A stretch of DNA of 64,000 bases from an uncultured Marivita sp. (GTDB taxonomy: Bacteria > Pseudomonadota > Alphaproteobacteria > Rhodobacterales > Rhodobacteraceae), in contig NZ_CANKYW010000010.1 in assembly GCF_947488135.1 (NCBI RefSeq), positions 23,431 through 87,430 on the forward strand, given 5' to 3'. The notes under the pieces were generated by a model. It ran no database searches. It was not told the DNA's origin and saw nothing but the letters and a program-made list of their open reading frames with translations. This document shows, in pieces, positions 63,456-64,000 of this stretch (position 1 is the stretch's first letter; every line of letters starts with the position of its first letter). A program made the translations under genes and the position numbers.

Positions 63456-64000
<545 letters not shown>

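Overview
The window looks like chromosomal DNA of a marine alphaproteobacterium of the Rhodobacteraceae (Roseobacter group). Pointers are the high G+C coding background, the irr-fabA-fabB-fabI neighbourhood, a cupin DMSP lyase (dddL), a SAM/SAH riboswitch in front of metK, an L-malyl-CoA lyase very like Rhodobacter Mcl1, a D-glutamate (dgcN/dgcA) cluster, a TRAP transporter and a urease operon of the alphaproteobacterial order. This assignment is inferred from gene content only.

Layout. 1-5.2 kb: end of an unknown gene, the iron regulator irr, the unsaturated fatty acid genes fabA, fabB and fabI with a DMSP lyase gene set between fabA and fabB, and a flavodoxin/ferredoxin reductase. 5.2-9.6 kb: an orphan LOV-domain blue-light histidine kinase, an unknown protein, miaB, and two exported proteins sharing a short domain. 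9.6-20.4 kb: housekeeping (phoH-ybeY-corC-lnt, riboswitch-metK, periplasmic rhodanese, exported hydrolase, phosphatase-like protein, trmB, cmk, rpsA). 20.4-23.2 kb: a minus-strand BKACE / sugar isomerase-like / desaturase operon of unknown pathway. 23.4-30.7 kb: a lytic transglycosylase and the urease operon ureD-A-(His-rich microprotein)-B-(unknown)-C-E-F-G. 30.8-33 kb: NUDIX, a di-haem peroxidase and a Sel1 protein. 33.1-34.7 kb: an AT-richer two-gene island, DUF262 plus HEPN, the best candidate for a defence-type system here. 34.7-35.45 kb: no gene, but many hairpins.

35.5-43.1 kb: one minus-strand unit encodes a flavin-dependent monooxygenase, aldo/keto reductase, flavin reductase and a TRAP importer (dctQMP). 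It is divergent from a GntR regulator and a Gfo/Idh/MocA dehydrogenase, and reads as a regulated uptake-plus-oxidation module for an unidentified substrate. 43.3-51.3 kb: a large Ig-repeat adhesin followed by its probable type I secretion machine (outer membrane factor, ABC transporter, membrane fusion protein). The fusion protein gene is frameshifted in this sequence. 51.7-55.1 kb: dtd, accA, a LysE exporter with a divergent Lrp regulator, a 52-residue protein and a lytic transglycosylase lipoprotein. 55.2-62.6 kb: mcl1 and, divergently, a D-amino-acid cluster (dgcN, dgcA, an exonuclease-like protein, a D-amino-acid transaminase, a FAD oxidoreductase), then a cytochrome P450. The window ends in a lipoprotein gene and the start of tuf.

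Small dispersed elements recur: a 30-nt purine-rich repeat (four copies), a palindrome with a conserved tail (two copies) and paired palindromes (two sites). I found no tRNA, rRNA, CRISPR array, transposase or integrase.
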